Shown piece by piece: positions 26,994 to 37,066 of a DNA stretch of 64,000 nucleotides (its first letter is position 1; every line of letters starts with the position of its first letter). The DNA is from DATARH01 sp963734125 (GTDB taxonomy: Bacteria > Pseudomonadota > Alphaproteobacteria > ATCC43930 > CGMCC-115725). The DNA lies in NCBI GenBank assembly GCA_963734125.1, contig CAVTGB010000016.1, positions 13,169 through 77,168 on the forward strand, given 5' to 3'. The position numbers were made by a program, and so were the translations under genes. The notes beneath the pieces were generated by a model that saw nothing but the letters and a program-made list of their open reading frames with translations, ran no database searches and had not been told where the DNA came from.

Positions 26994-28184
26994 TTAGTCC
27001 CTGGCGGTGCCCGGTCGGTTGCCGAGAAAGCGGCGGATCCGCTCCATCGCTTCGGTGATCGCTTCGAGGCTATTGGCGTAGGAGAACCGAACATAATTCT
27101 CGCCGAACGCGCCGAAGCTGGTGCCGGCGATCGTCGCCACCCCCTCGTCGTCGAGGAGCCGGCTCTGAAAGGTGCGGGCGTCGAGGCCGGTCCCGGAAAT
27201 GTTGGGGAAGGTGTAGAAGGCACCGCCCGGCCGGGCGCAGCCAACGCCGGGGAGCCCATTGAGCGCGGCGACGATCACCTCGCGGCGCTCGGCGAAGGCC
27301 TTGACCATACGGTGGACCGGCTCGCGCGGGCCTTCGAGAGCGGCAATCCCGGCATATTGCGCCGAGGCATTGACGCAGGAGTGGCAATTGATCGCGAGCC
27401 GCTCGGCGTCGGCGAACACCGCCTTCGGCCACACCCCGTACCCCAGCCGCCAGCCGGTCATCGCATAGGTCTTGCTCCAGCCGTCGAGGAGGATCAGGCG
27501 GTCCTTCAGCTCGGGATAGCGCAGGAGGCTGATATGCTCGGCGCCGTCATAAAGAATTTCGCCGTAGATCTCGTCGCTCATCACGGCGACCTGCGGATGA
27601 TGCTCGAGCCCGGCGACGAGCCGGTCGAGTTCGGCCTTCGGCACCACGCCCCCGGTCGGGTTGGCCGGGCTGTTGATGATGAGGAGCCGGGTCCGAGGCG
27701 TGATCTTTTCCAGGACCTCGTCGGCGCTGAACGAAAATCCGGCACTCTCGTAGAGCGGCACCGGAACCGGGGTCGCGCCGGAAAACCGGATCGCGCTCTC
27801 GTAGATCGGAAAGCCCGGGTTGGGATAGAGGATCTCCACGCCCGGTTCGCCGAACATCATCATCGCGAAGAACATCGTCACCTTGCCGCCCGGCACGACC
27901 AGCACCTGCTCGGGCGACACCTCGACCTTGTGGCGCCGCCACAAATCGGCGGCGACCGCGGCGCGCAGGGCCGGAATGCCGTTGGCCGGGGTATAGCCGT
28001 GGTGGCCATCGGCCAAGGCCTTCCTGCCGGCTTCGACGATATGGTCGGGGGTCGGAAAATCGGGCTGGCCAATCCCCAAATTGATGATCGAGCGGCCCTG
28101 CGCCGCCAGCGCGTTGGCCCGCGCCAGCACCTCGAAGGCGGTTTCGGTGCCGAGAACGCTCATGCGGCCGGCCATCTGCAACAT
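26994..28184 (-). CDS. Class I/II pyridoxal-phosphate aminotransferase
   Basis: 396 residues, aspartate/aromatic aminotransferase fold type I. It shows NLGIGQPDFPTPDHI, GYTPANGIPALRAAVA, NSPANPTGGV, MSDEIYGEILYDG (Asp and Tyr contacting PLP) and the Schiff-base lysine in DGWSKTYAMTGWRLGYG, with the C-terminal Arg in ENYVRFSYANS. The substrate is not certain; it resembles the aspartate-type aminotransferases of the AspC/PatA group. ATG 28184 has AGGAG 8 bases upstream; MSVLGTE a few codons later is an alternative. The gene is upstream of glnB on the same strand but is separated by 145 bases and a promoter. Confidence 0.88.
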   Translation of the reverse strand: MLQMAGRMSVLGTETAFEVLARANALAAQGRSIINLGIGQPDFPTPDHIVEAGRKALADGHHGYTPANGIPALRAAVAADLWRRHKVEVSPEQVLVVPGGKVTMFFAMMMFGEPGVEILYPNPGFPIYESAIRFSGATPVPVPLYESAGFSFSADEVLEKITPRTRLLIINSPANPTGGVVPKAELDRLVAGLEHHPQVAVMSDEIYGEILYDGAEHISLLRYPELKDRLILLDGWSKTYAMTGWRLGYGVWPKAVFADAERLAINCHSCVNASAQYAGIAALEGPREPVHRMVKAFAERREVIVAALNGLPGVGCARPGGAFYTFPNISGTGLDARTFQSRLLDDEGVATIAGTSFGAFGENYVRFSYANSLEAITEAMERIRRFLGNRPGTARD

Positions 28185-28371
28185 TCACACTTCTCCTGGA
28201 ACCATGGGCTGCCCTTCTACGACGGGCAGGCGTTTGGCGAATTTAGCGCCATCGCCGCGGCGTGGCGATGATGAAGAGCCGCGGGTCAAGCGGGTTGCCG
28301 GAGTGATCCGGCACCGGCGGTGTTTGCTCGTATAGGGCCGGGGGTGTTTGCTCGTAAAGGACAGTAGGCAA

Positions 28372-28758
28372 ATGAGCGACCCGGAACCGACCATTCTTGT
28401 CGTCGACGATGATCACGAGGTGCGTGAGGTCGCCCTCGCTGTCCTTGAGACGGCGGGTTACCGGGTGCTCGCGGCGGCAAGCGGCGATGATGCCTACCGG
28501 CTCTTACTGGCGCATCCGGATCTGCGGATCGATGTATTGTTCACCGATGTCGTGATGCCCGGGCGGCTCGACGGCATCGATCTCGCCATTGCGGCGCGGT
28601 TGCTGCGCCCGGGGCTCCCAGTGCTCTACGCCTCCGGGTTCCCCACTCTGGTGCGCGACCCCTGGGACAACGACCTCGGGGAACCGGTGCTGCGCAAGCC
28701 CTATCGCGCCGTCGAACTGTGCGACGCGGTCATGGGTTTGCTCGGCACGGTCGGATAG
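28372..28758 (+). CDS. Single-domain response regulator
   Basis: 128 residues, a bare receiver domain of CheY/CpdR-like size. Acidic pair in ILVVDDDHEVREVA, phospho-acceptor Asp in VLFTDVVMPG, Ser/Thr position in LYASGF, and Lys in VLRKPYR. No kinase or output domain is beside it. Start ATG 28372 has AAAGGACAG upstream. A 14-base direct repeat (GGTGTTTGCTCGTA at about 28319 and 28344) sits just before it and may be regulatory. It resembles receivers fused to or partnered with hybrid kinases; no target can be assigned. Confidence 0.9.
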   Translation: MSDPEPTILVVDDDHEVREVALAVLETAGYRVLAAASGDDAYRLLLAHPDLRIDVLFTDVVMPGRLDGIDLAIAARLLRPGLPVLYASGFPTLVRDPWDNDLGEPVLRKPYRAVELCDAVMGLLGTVG

Positions 28759-28785
28759 AGCGGTTCCCGACCAGGTTGCGCCGCA

Positions 28786-28888
28786 CTCACCCCCTCCCAA
28801 CCCTCCCCCATCGAGGGGGAGGGCTTCCGCCAGCATGCCTATTTCTACTCCCGCCCCCTCGATGGGGGCGGGTTGGGGTGGGGGTGAT
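28786..28888. repeat. Intergenic palindrome, (CCCTCCCCC-ATCGAGG) type
   Basis: Two arms, ACCCCCTCCCAACCCTCCCC...GAGGGGGAGGG and CCCGCCCCCTCGATGGGGGC...GTTGGGGTGGGGG, face each other across about 25 bases, with each arm itself palindromic. The same family reappears near 47.65 and 49.5 kb. Confidence 0.75.
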
Positions 28889-29003
28889 GCGCGCCGAGTG
28901 CTTCGACGCGGTCGGGAGCCGTTATAAGCCAACTCGCTCGCGCTTTATTCCCTGCGCGAGGGGTAGCGGGTAATCTCCGGGCGAATTGACGCCGGGGGTG
29001 CCG

Positions 29004-29414
29004 ATGCCTGATGTCGAGGAGGCGGCGGTCGCGTGGCGCCGCCGGGCGGTGCGTTCGGCGGCGATCGCTATCGCCGCGGGCGTTTGGTTTACCGCCTGCG
29101 CGCTAGCCGAGGAGCCGGGGGCGAGGCCGGCGCCCGCGCCGCTCGCCGGCCCCCGCCCGGCGGCGACCGTCGAGCCATTGGCCGGCCCGATTCCCCTGGC
29201 GCCGAGCATGACCGGCACCGTTGCGCCGGCCCCGGCCCCCGCGCCGGCGCTGGCCCCGCCGCCCGAGCCTGCCGCCGCGGTCACACCCACTCCCGCCATC
29301 GCGATGCCCGAGCCGCCCTCCCCCTGCCCGCCCGGCCAGGTCGCGACGTGGAGCAAACCCGACATGGCGGGAACCCCGGTCCTGCTGTGCCGTCCCCTCA
29401 ATCCGGGGCGCTAA
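29004..29414 (+). CDS. Hypothetical Pro/Ala-rich exported protein
   Basis: 136 residues. A basic N-terminus (RRRAVRSAAIAIAAGVWFTA) is followed by a hydrophobic stretch, then about 70 residues of Pro/Ala-rich sequence and a short C-terminal segment PCPPGQVATWSKPDMAGTPV with two cysteines. It may be a signal-anchored cell-envelope protein. Family unrecognised. The C-terminal 'CPPGQVATW...PVLLC' element looks like the conserved part. It converges with recG (stop codons adjacent). Confidence 0.55.
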   Translation: MPDVEEAAVAWRRRAVRSAAIAIAAGVWFTACALAEEPGARPAPAPLAGPRPAATVEPLAGPIPLAPSMTGTVAPAPAPAPALAPPPEPAAAVTPTPAIAMPEPPSPCPPGQVATWSKPDMAGTPVLLCRPLNPGR

Positions 29415-31520
29415 TCACCCGGCGCGCAGATACTGCACGGCCTCGTCGCGGCGGAAGAGATAGAGGAGGGTGCGCAGCGCCTGGCCGCGCGGGCTCGCCA
29501 ATTCCGGGTCGCGCATGAGGATGAGGCGGGCATCGTCATGGGCGAGCGCGATCAGCGCCTCGTGCTGGGCGAGATCGGCGAGACGGAGCACCGGCAGACC
29601 GCTCTGCCGGGTGCCGAGCACTTCGCCGGCGCCGCGCAGCCGCAGATCCTCTTCGGCAATGCGGAAGCCGTTCTCGGTTTCGCGCAGGATCTGGAGGCGC
29701 TGCCGGGCAACCTCGCCAAGTGGCGGCTGATAGAGGAGAAGGCAGGTCGACGCTCCCGCGCCGCGGCCGATCCGACCGCGCAGCTGGTGCAATTGCGCCA
29801 GGCCGAAGCGCTCGGCGTGCTCGACCACCATGACCGTCGCGGCGGGCACGTCAATCCCGACTTCGATCACCGTCGTGGCGACCAGGAGATCGATTGCGCC
29901 CGCGGGCGCAACACCGGCGAATGCGGCCATCGTGCGGTCTTTCTCGGCATTCTTCATCCGGCCGTGCACGAGGCCGACCCGGCCCGGCAACAATTCGGCG
30001 AGTGCGCGATAGCGCTCCTCGGCGGCGGCCAGGTCGGTGACTTCGGATTCCTCGACCACCGGGCAGACCCAGAACATCTTGGCGCCGCGGCCAAGCGCGC
30101 GCGCGATCGCCCCGGTCACCTCGTCGAAGCGGTCGAGCGGCACGGCTCTGGTGTCGACCGGCTGGCGCCCGGGCGGCTTTTCGACGAGCCGCGAGACGTC
30201 GAGATCGCCGTAGGCAGTCATCATCAGCGTGCGCGGGATCGGGGTGGCGCTCATCAACAGCGTGTCGCTGTCACGTCCCTTTGCGGAGAGCGCGAGGCGC
30301 TGGCCGACCCCGAAGCGGTGCTGTTCGTCGATGATCGCCAGCGCCAGATCGCGGAAGACGACGTCGGGCTGTAGGAGCGCATGGGTGCCGACGACGATCG
30401 GGGTCAGGCCCGATTCGAGGCTCGCCAGCATCGATTGGCGAGCCCGGCCCTTCTCGCGCCCGGTCAGGAGACCGATTTCGACCCCGGCCGGCTGGCCAAG
30501 CCGCTGCAGCACCAGGTGATGCTGGCGCGCCAATACCTCGGTCGGCGCCATCAGCGCCGCCTGGGCCCCGCTCTCGGCCGCGATCAGCATCGCAATCAGC
30601 GCGACGACGGTCTTGCCGCTGCCGACATCACCCTGCAACAGCCGCATCATCCGGGTCGGCGCGGCGAGGTCGGCGGCGATCTCGGCCACCGCTTGGCGCT
30701 GGCTACTTGTCAAGCGAAAGCCGAAGCCGGCTTCGGCGCGCGCCTGCAGTGCGCCGGTTCCCGCGATGACCCGGCCGGGACGCCGGCGGCGCTGCGCGCG
30801 CACCAGCGCGACGGCGAGTTGCGAGGCAAGGATCTCGTCATAGGCCAGACGCTCGCGCGCGGGGGTCGCCGGATCGAGGTCGGCCGCGCCCTGCGGCGCG
30901 TGCACGGCGGCGATCGCCTCGCTCCAGCCCGGCCAGCGGCGCTTCGCCTGCACTGCCGGATCGAGCCATTCCGGCAGCTCCGGCGCGCGCTCAAGGGCAG
31001 CCGCAACGCCCCGCGCCGCGATCCGCGACGAGAGGCCGGCGGTCAAGGGGTAGACCGGCTCGATCGCCTTCACCTGCCCGGCCTGCTCGGGGGAGACGAC
31101 GTAATCCGGATGCACGATCTGCGGCATGCCGTCGTAGTATTCGATCTGGCCGCTGATCACCCGCTCCGCGCCGACCGGTAAGAGGCGCTGCAAGTAGTCG
31201 CCCTTCATGCTGAAATAGACGAGCATCAAAGCGCCGGTCGCATCGCTGACGAACACACGATAAGGCCGCCGCCCGATCCCGGGCTGATGACGCTCGACCT
31301 TGGCTTTGACCGTGATGACCGAGTTGGCGGGCCAGTCGCGCGGGTGGAGGGCGCCGATCGAGGGCGCGGCGCGGCGGTCGACCACCCCCACCGGCAGGTG
31401 CCACAACAGGTCGACGACATTGGGGCCGGCGGCGCGCTCGAAGAGGCGGCCGAGCTGCGGCCCGATGCCGGGGAGCACCGTCACCGGCGCGAACAGCCTG
31501 TCGAGGAGGGCGGGGCGCAT
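29415..31520 (-). CDS. recG: ATP-dependent DNA helicase RecG
   Basis: 701 residues; remodels stalled forks and Holliday junctions. Wedge (OB) domain about 1-160 (LPGIGPQLGRLFERA, YRVFVSDATGALMLVYF), then helicase motifs: LQGDVGSGKTVVAL, MAPTEVLARQH, IIDEQHRFGVGQR, SATPIPRTL, LVATTVIEVGIDVPAAT, QLRGRIGRGA and the C-terminal TRG-like FRIAEEDLRLRGAGEVLGTRQSG in order. Full length for the family. It is divergent from sdhE-mfd, the common alphaproteobacterial neighbourhood. Confidence 0.96.
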   Translation of the reverse strand: MRPALLDRLFAPVTVLPGIGPQLGRLFERAAGPNVVDLLWHLPVGVVDRRAAPSIGALHPRDWPANSVITVKAKVERHQPGIGRRPYRVFVSDATGALMLVYFSMKGDYLQRLLPVGAERVISGQIEYYDGMPQIVHPDYVVSPEQAGQVKAIEPVYPLTAGLSSRIAARGVAAALERAPELPEWLDPAVQAKRRWPGWSEAIAAVHAPQGAADLDPATPARERLAYDEILASQLAVALVRAQRRRRPGRVIAGTGALQARAEAGFGFRLTSSQRQAVAEIAADLAAPTRMMRLLQGDVGSGKTVVALIAMLIAAESGAQAALMAPTEVLARQHHLVLQRLGQPAGVEIGLLTGREKGRARQSMLASLESGLTPIVVGTHALLQPDVVFRDLALAIIDEQHRFGVGQRLALSAKGRDSDTLLMSATPIPRTLMMTAYGDLDVSRLVEKPPGRQPVDTRAVPLDRFDEVTGAIARALGRGAKMFWVCPVVEESEVTDLAAAEERYRALAELLPGRVGLVHGRMKNAEKDRTMAAFAGVAPAGAIDLLVATTVIEVGIDVPAATVMVVEHAERFGLAQLHQLRGRIGRGAGASTCLLLYQPPLGEVARQRLQILRETENGFRIAEEDLRLRGAGEVLGTRQSGLPVLRLADLAQHEALIALAHDDARLILMRDPELASPRGQALRTLLYLFRRDEAVQYLRAG

Positions 31521-31607
31521 TACTTTCGTCGATAGGGTCGCAAAGGACGCTGACGTTACGGCGCAGCATCGCTATATCCAAGGCGCCGTACCAGCCCCTC
31601 ACCCCAA

Positions 31608-31632
31608 CCCTCTCCCCGCTGCGGGGAGAGGG
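31608..31632. repeat. 12-bp stem intergenic palindrome
   Basis: CCCTCTCCCCGC-T-GCGGGGAGAGGG, a nearly loop-less perfect palindrome of the CCCTCACCC-type intergenic family, between the divergent recG and sdhE genes. Confidence 0.75.
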
Positions 31633-31693
31633 CGTCGCGCGACGCCGCGGCGGGTAAGGGGCCATTTCGGCGTGCATTGATGAGATTTGTTGG

Positions 31694-31966
31694 ATGACCG
31701 ATTCGCCCGACATCCGTAAGAAGCGCCTCTTGTTCCGCTCGTGGCACCGCGGCACCCGCGAAGCTGATCTGATCCTCGGCTCGTTTGCCGAGGCGAATCT
31801 CGCCGCCTTCGACGAGGGGAGTCTCGACCGCTACGAAGCCCTCCTCGAATGCCTCGACGCCGACCTCTTCGACTGGATCACCGGCCGGACCGCGCCGCCG
31901 CCCGAATACGACACCGACGTGACCCGGCTCCTCCTCGCCTTCCGCTATAACCCGCGCGCGACATGA
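31694..31966 (+). CDS. sdhE: FAD assembly factor SdhE
   Basis: 90 residues (DUF339). The signature RSWHRGTREADLILGSFA contains the RGxxE motif needed for covalent attachment of FAD to succinate dehydrogenase SdhA. It is followed by the acidic helical segment LERYEALLECLD-type pattern DRYEALLECLDADLFDWITG. The stop overlaps the mfd ATG by four bases (ATGA at 31963-31966), so the two are translationally coupled. Confidence 0.95.
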   Translation: MTDSPDIRKKRLLFRSWHRGTREADLILGSFAEANLAAFDEGSLDRYEALLECLDADLFDWITGRTAPPPEYDTDVTRLLLAFRYNPRAT

Positions 31967-34900
31967 ACCCGCTTGCCGCCCTCGCCCGCTCGCTCGCCGA
32001 GAGCCCGCGCGCCATCAGCCTTTTCGGCGCGCCCGAAGGGCAGGACGCCCGGACGATCGGGGCGCTCTTGGAGACCGGCGCGGCGCCGACGTGGCTGCAT
32101 GTCTGCCGCGATGACGGGCGGATGGCGCGGTTTGCGGCCGCGCTCGGGTTTTTTCACCCCCATCTCACGCAGCTGACCTTTCCGGCCTGGGATTGCCTGC
32201 CCTATGACCGTGTGTCGCCGAATGGCGAGATCACCAGCCGGCGCATCGACACGCTGACCCGCCTCGCCGAAGGCGAGGAGAAGCACCCGCTGGTCGTACT
32301 GACGACGGTCAACGCGCTGGTCCAGCGCGTGCCGCCGCGGCGCCTCTTCGACGGCCGCGTCCTGACACTGGGCGCGGGCGGGCATATCCCGCTCGACCGG
32401 CTGCAGAGTTTTTTTCGCAACAACGGGTATTTCCGCACCGATACGGTGCGCGAGCCGGGCGAATTTGCGGTGCGCGGCGGGATCGTTGATCTCTACCCGG
32501 CCGGCGCGGGCCAACCGATCCGCCTCGATTTTTTCGGCGACACGCTCGAAAGTCTGCGCAGCTTCGATCCCTTGACCCAGCGTTCGACCGGCGCCATCGA
32601 AGGCTTCCAGCTGCGCCCCGTGAGCGAAGTCCTGCTCGACGACGCGGCGATCCAGCGTTTCCGCTCGCGCTATCGCGAGGCCTTCGGCGCGGCCGGCAGC
32701 GACGATCCGCTCTACGAATCGGTCAGCGCCGGGCGTCGCCAGGCGGGAATGGAGCATTGGCTGTCGTTTTATTACGAGACGCTGGAGACCCTCTTCGACT
32801 ATCTGCCGCAGGCCGCCGTGTCATTCGATTACCAGGCCGCCCAGGCGCGCGCCCACCGGCTCGAATTCGATCGCCGATTTCTATGCGGCGCGGCAGAGCA
32901 TGAGCAGCCCCGGGCGCAATGCCACGCGCGGCACCGCGCCGCTCTATCGCCCGGTGCCGCCGCAGCAGATGTTCCTCGACGAGGCGGAATGGCAGAGGGC
33001 GCTCTCCGGCCGCGCCGTCATCCAGCTATCCCCGTTCGCGATGCCGGAAGAGGGCCTGGCTGGTGTATTGCCCGACGACGCATTGGATGCCGGCGCCCGG
33101 CCGGCGAAGAATTTCATCGCCGAGCGCGCCGATCCCAAGGTGCCGCTGTTCGACGCTGTGCGCGATTACCTGGGGAGCGAACAAAAATCGGGGCGGCGCG
33201 CCGCGATCGCGGCCTATAGCGAGGGCTCGGCCGACCGGCTCGCCACGGTGCTGCGCGAGCACGGCGTCGGCGAATTGCGCGTGGTGGCCGACGGCAGCGC
33301 GCTGGCCAAGCTGCCTCGCCACACGGTCGGGCTCGCGATACTGCCGCTCGAAGAGGGCTTCGAGACCGATGCCTTGGTGCTGCTCAGCGAGCAGGACATC
33401 CTCGGCGACCGGCTGTCGCGCACGCCGCGCCGGCGGCGCAGCCTCGACGAGTTCATCACCGAGGCGGCGAGCCTCACCGCGGGCGACCTTGTCGTCCATG
33501 CCGAGCATGGCATCGGCCGCTACGAGGCCTTGGAGACGATCCAGGTCGCCGGCGCTCCGCATGACTGTTTGAAGGTGCTCTATGCCGGCGACGACCGGCT
33601 GTTCGTGCCGGTCGAGAATATCGAGGTCCTGTCGCGCTACGGCTCCGAGGAAGCCGGAGCCCAGCTCGACCGCCTCGGCGGCGTCGCCTGGCAGTCGAGG
33701 AAGGCGCGGGTCAAGCGGCGGATCCGCGAGATCGCCGGCGAACTCATCCGCATCGCCGCGGAGCGCCAGCTGCGGCCCGGCGAAACCCTGGCGCCGCCCG
33801 AGGGGCTCTACGAGGAGTTCGCCGCGCGCTTCCCCTACCCCGAGACCGAGGACCAGCTGCGCGCCATCGAGGACACGCTCGGCGACATGGTGGCGGGGAA
33901 ACCGATGGACCGCCTGGTCTGCGGCGACGTTGGCTTCGGCAAGACCGAGGTGGCGTTGCGCGCCGCCTTCATCACCGCCTTTGCCGGCGGGCAGGTCGCG
34001 GTCATCGTGCCGACGACGCTCTTGGCGCGCCAGCACTACCGCACCTTTATCGAGCGCTTCGCCGGGCTGCCGGTGCGGATCGCGCAATTGTCGCGGCTGG
34101 TCGCACCCAAGGACGCAAAGCAGATCAAGAGCGACCTCGCCGAAGGCAGGATCGAGATCGTCGTCGGCACCCACGCGCTCCTCGCCAAGGACGTGCGTTT
34201 CGCCCATCTCGGCCTCGTCGTCGTCGACGAGGAGCAGCATTTCGGCGTCGCCCAGAAGGAGCGGCTGAAACAATTGAAGGCCGATGTTCATGTCCTGACG
34301 CTGACCGCGACGCCGATCCCGCGCACCCTGCAGCTGGCGCTCTCCGGGGTACGCGAGATGAGCATCATAGCGACGCCACCGATCGACCGGCTGGCGGTTC
34401 GCACTTTCGTCACGCCGTTCGATGCCGTCGTCGTGCGCGAGGCGATCCTGCGCGAGCGCGACCGCGGTGGGCAGATCTTTTATGTCGCGCCGCGCATCGC
34501 CGATCTCGACGAGGTGCGTGAGGAATTGCGCAAGATGGTGCCGGAAATCCGCGTCGCGACGGCGCATGGCCGGATGGCTCCGGTCGAGCTCGAAACCGTG
34601 ATGACCGCCTTCGACGAACGCGCCTACGATCTCCTGTTGTCGACCAACATCATCGAATCCGGGCTCGACATCCCCTCGGCCAACACCCTCATCGTGCACC
34701 GTGCCGACATGTTCGGCCTGGCGCAGCTCTACCAGCTGCGCGGCCGGATCGGCCGCAGCAAGGTGCGCGCCTATTGCTATCTGACGCTGCCGGAAAAAAA
34801 GCAGCTGGCGCCGACCGCGCTGCGCCGATTGGAAGTGATGCAGACCCTGGATACGCTGGGAGCGGGCTTCCAGCTGGCGAGCCACGATCTCGACATCCGC

Positions 34901-35560
34901 GGCGCCGGCAACCTCCTGGGCGACGAGCAATCCGGCCACATCCGCGAAGTCGGCATCGAGCTCTACCAGCACATGCTCGAAGAGGCGGTGGCCACTGCCA
35001 AAACCGCCGGCGCGGGCGGCGATGATGCTGCTGTCGAGGAGTGGAGCCCGCAAATCACGATCGGCACGCCGGTGTTGATCCCGGACAGCTATGTCGCCGA
35101 TCTGGGCGTGCGGCTCGGGCTGTACCGGCGGATCGCCCAGTTGGGCGGCCGACGCGAACTCGACGCCTTCGCCGCCGAGCTGATCGACCGCTTCGGCAAG
35201 CTGCCCACGGAGGTCGAGAACCTCCTGCAGATCATCGCGATCAAGCGCTGGTGCCGCGAAGGCGGAGTGGAGCGGGTCGAGGCCGGGCCCAAGGGCGCGG
35301 TCATCACCTTGCGCGGCAACCGCTTCGCCAATCCGGCGGGGCTCGTCGACCTCATCCAGAAACACGCAGGGACGCTGCGGCTACGGCCCGACCAGAGGCT
35401 CGTCTACCTGCGCAATTGGGAGGACGCGGAGGCCCGCCTCAAGGGCGTCGCCGGGCTGATGCAGGCGCTGGTCATGCTCGCCCGCGCCCGGGAAGCCGAA
35501 GCACCAATGCCGAAGCCAACGCCCGAGCTGGTGAAGCGGCAGGCGGTGGGGCGAGGGTGA
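31963..35560 (+). pseudogene. mfd: Transcription-repair coupling factor Mfd, one frameshift
   Basis: Mfd removes stalled RNA polymerase and recruits UvrA. The UvrB-like N-terminal part (PRAISLFGAPEGQDARTIGA, DRVSPNGEITSRRIDTL, VREPGEFAVRGGIVDLYPAG) is open from 31963. At 32865-32866 there is one extra T (CTC-GAA-T-TCG-ATC). Beyond it the protein continues in the next frame, from SIADFYAARQSMSS through the RNA polymerase-binding domain, HAEHGIGRYEALE, helicase motifs (CGDVGFGKTEVALRAAF, VVDEEQHFGVAQKE, TATPIPRTLQLA, STNIIESGLDIPSANT, QLRGRIGRSKVRAYCY) and the C-terminal domain to 35560. About 1,198 codons in all once corrected, normal for Mfd. Sequence error is the simplest explanation. Confidence 0.93.
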
Positions 35561-35566
35561 GGCGGC

Positions 35567-36085
35567 TCAGGTTCGGCGGGGCTGCCGGGCGCCGGTGAAG
35601 GCGCGCCTCAGAGCCACAAAGATCAGAAAGACCGCTATGGTCGCGGTTATCGAGACGGCAAGCCCCAACAATCGGGCGGATCCCGGAGACCCGGCGCGGT
35701 AAAGAGAGGCGTAAACCGCGAACAACACCAACGAGGAGAGTGACATCACGACGACGATGCCGATCAGGTGGGCGACGACATAGGCGCCGATTTCCGCTCC
35801 GGTGGTGGTGATGGTGCCCTCCCGCCCGGGAGCCGCCACGCTAGCGGGCACCCCTTCGACGATGCCCCGTCCTATCAGGAATAACGGGAACGCCAGCCCC
35901 ATCCACATCACACTGAGGCCGAATGAAACCGGCAATATTGCGAGGCTACCGCCGGTGCCGTAGGCCCACTTATACAATGATACCAGCACGTTGAGAGACG
36001 ATAGCAGGTAGATCGCCGCGATTCGGATCGCTTGCGCCGCAAAATAGGCGAGCACCTCGCGAGAATTGGTCAGCTGATCAGCCAC
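35567..36085 (-). CDS. Four-helix membrane protein, function unknown
   Basis: 172 residues from GTG 36085, with AGAGG upstream. Four hydrophobic segments (IRIAAIYLLSSLNVLVSLY, LSVMWMGLAFPLFLIG, YVVAHLIGIVVVMSLSSLVL, LLGLAVSITATIAVFLIFVA) predict an inner-membrane protein with both ends cytosolic. The C-terminus is basic (RRAFTGARQPRRT). No family recognised. A longer in-frame reading adds an unconserved leader. It is convergent with mfd and divergent from the aquaporin gene. Confidence 0.65.
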   Translation of the reverse strand: MADQLTNSREVLAYFAAQAIRIAAIYLLSSLNVLVSLYKWAYGTGGSLAILPVSFGLSVMWMGLAFPLFLIGRGIVEGVPASVAAPGREGTITTTGAEIGAYVVAHLIGIVVVMSLSSLVLFAVYASLYRAGSPGSARLLGLAVSITATIAVFLIFVALRRAFTGARQPRRT

Positions 36086-36314
36086 GTCTTGCCTCTGCTT
36101 TGGTGCTGAATTTATGCCGGCGCTTACCGCCGGGCAAGCGCCGGCCGGCGCCGCATCCTGTCCGGAGGCGACCGGCGGCAAGCGGCCCTCGCCGGGTGAA
36201 ATTCAACCTCCACGAGGGAACGAGCGAGGTTCGATACCGTTTCAACTTGCGGGTGAAGACGATTTCGGCGCATGGCTTTCACTGGGAGCCGATAGCGCGT
36301 CCCGAGGGGGAAAC

Positions 36315-37058
36315 ATGGATAGCGACATGTCCCGGCGCGTCGTCGCCGAGTTTTTCGGAACGTTCTGGTTGACCTTTGGCGGCTGCGGCAGCGCCGTTCT
36401 GGCCGCGGGCTTCCCCGGCCTCGGGATCGGCTTTCTCGGGGTGGCGTTCGCGTTCGGCCTGACGGTGCTGACCATGGCCTATGCGGTCGGTCATATCTCG
36501 GGCGGTCACTTCAATCCGGCGGTCACAATCGGCCTATGGGCCGGGGGCCGCTGTGCGACCAAGCACGTCGTTCCCTATGTGATCGCCCAGGTTGTCGGCG
36601 CCATCCTGGCGGCTGCGGTGCTTTATATGATCGCGTCGGGCAAGCCCGACTGGGTGGCGGGCGGGTTCGCCAGCAATGGCTACGGCGCCCTCAGTCCCGG
36701 CAAGTACAGCTTGGCGGCCTGCTTTGTCACCGAGATCCTGGCGACCTTCTTTTTCCTCTTCATCATCATCGGAACCACGTCGAAAGGCGCCGCGGCCGGC
36801 TTCGCCGGCATCCCGATCGGCCTTGCCTTGACATTGATCCATCTGGTGACGATCCCAGTCACCAACACCTCGGTCAATCCGGCGCGCAGCACCGGGCCGG
36901 CGTTATTTGCCGGCGGCCCCTACATCGGCCAGCTCTGGCTGTTCTGGCTGGCGCCGATCGCCGGCGCAGCGACCGCCGGCCTATTGACCCGTTGGATGTA
37001 TGAGCAGGAAGCCATCATCGAAACGGTCGTCGTCGAGGAGCGGCGGCAAACTTTCTAG
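36315..37058 (+). CDS. aqpZ: Aquaporin Z
   Basis: 247 residues, six membrane helices plus the two half-helices with NPA boxes (GHISGGHFNPAVTIGLWAGG and NTSVNPARSTGPALF). The selectivity filter should include Arg after the second NPA and His in helix 5 (LTLIHLVTIPVTN), with a Cys/Thr-type water-specific pattern, so rapid water flux is expected. Start ATG 36315 (MDSDMSRRVVAEFFGTF) has GAGGGGGAAAC upstream; the longer frame to 36114 is unconserved. The gene is convergent with the MFS transporter. Confidence 0.95.
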   Translation: MDSDMSRRVVAEFFGTFWLTFGGCGSAVLAAGFPGLGIGFLGVAFAFGLTVLTMAYAVGHISGGHFNPAVTIGLWAGGRCATKHVVPYVIAQVVGAILAAAVLYMIASGKPDWVAGGFASNGYGALSPGKYSLAACFVTEILATFFFLFIIIGTTSKGAAAGFAGIPIGLALTLIHLVTIPVTNTSVNPARSTGPALFAGGPYIGQLWLFWLAPIAGAATAGLLTRWMYEQEAIIETVVVEERRQTF

Positions 37059-37066
37059 CTCCGGGG

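Noticed and set aside
28200..28371. Direct repeat GGTGTTTGCTCGTA as a regulatory site
   Set aside because: Two copies only; no known binding protein matched.
33026..35365. Very long minus-strand frame opposite mfd
   Set aside because: GC-rich antisense shadow with no recognisable domain; mfd on the other strand is clear.
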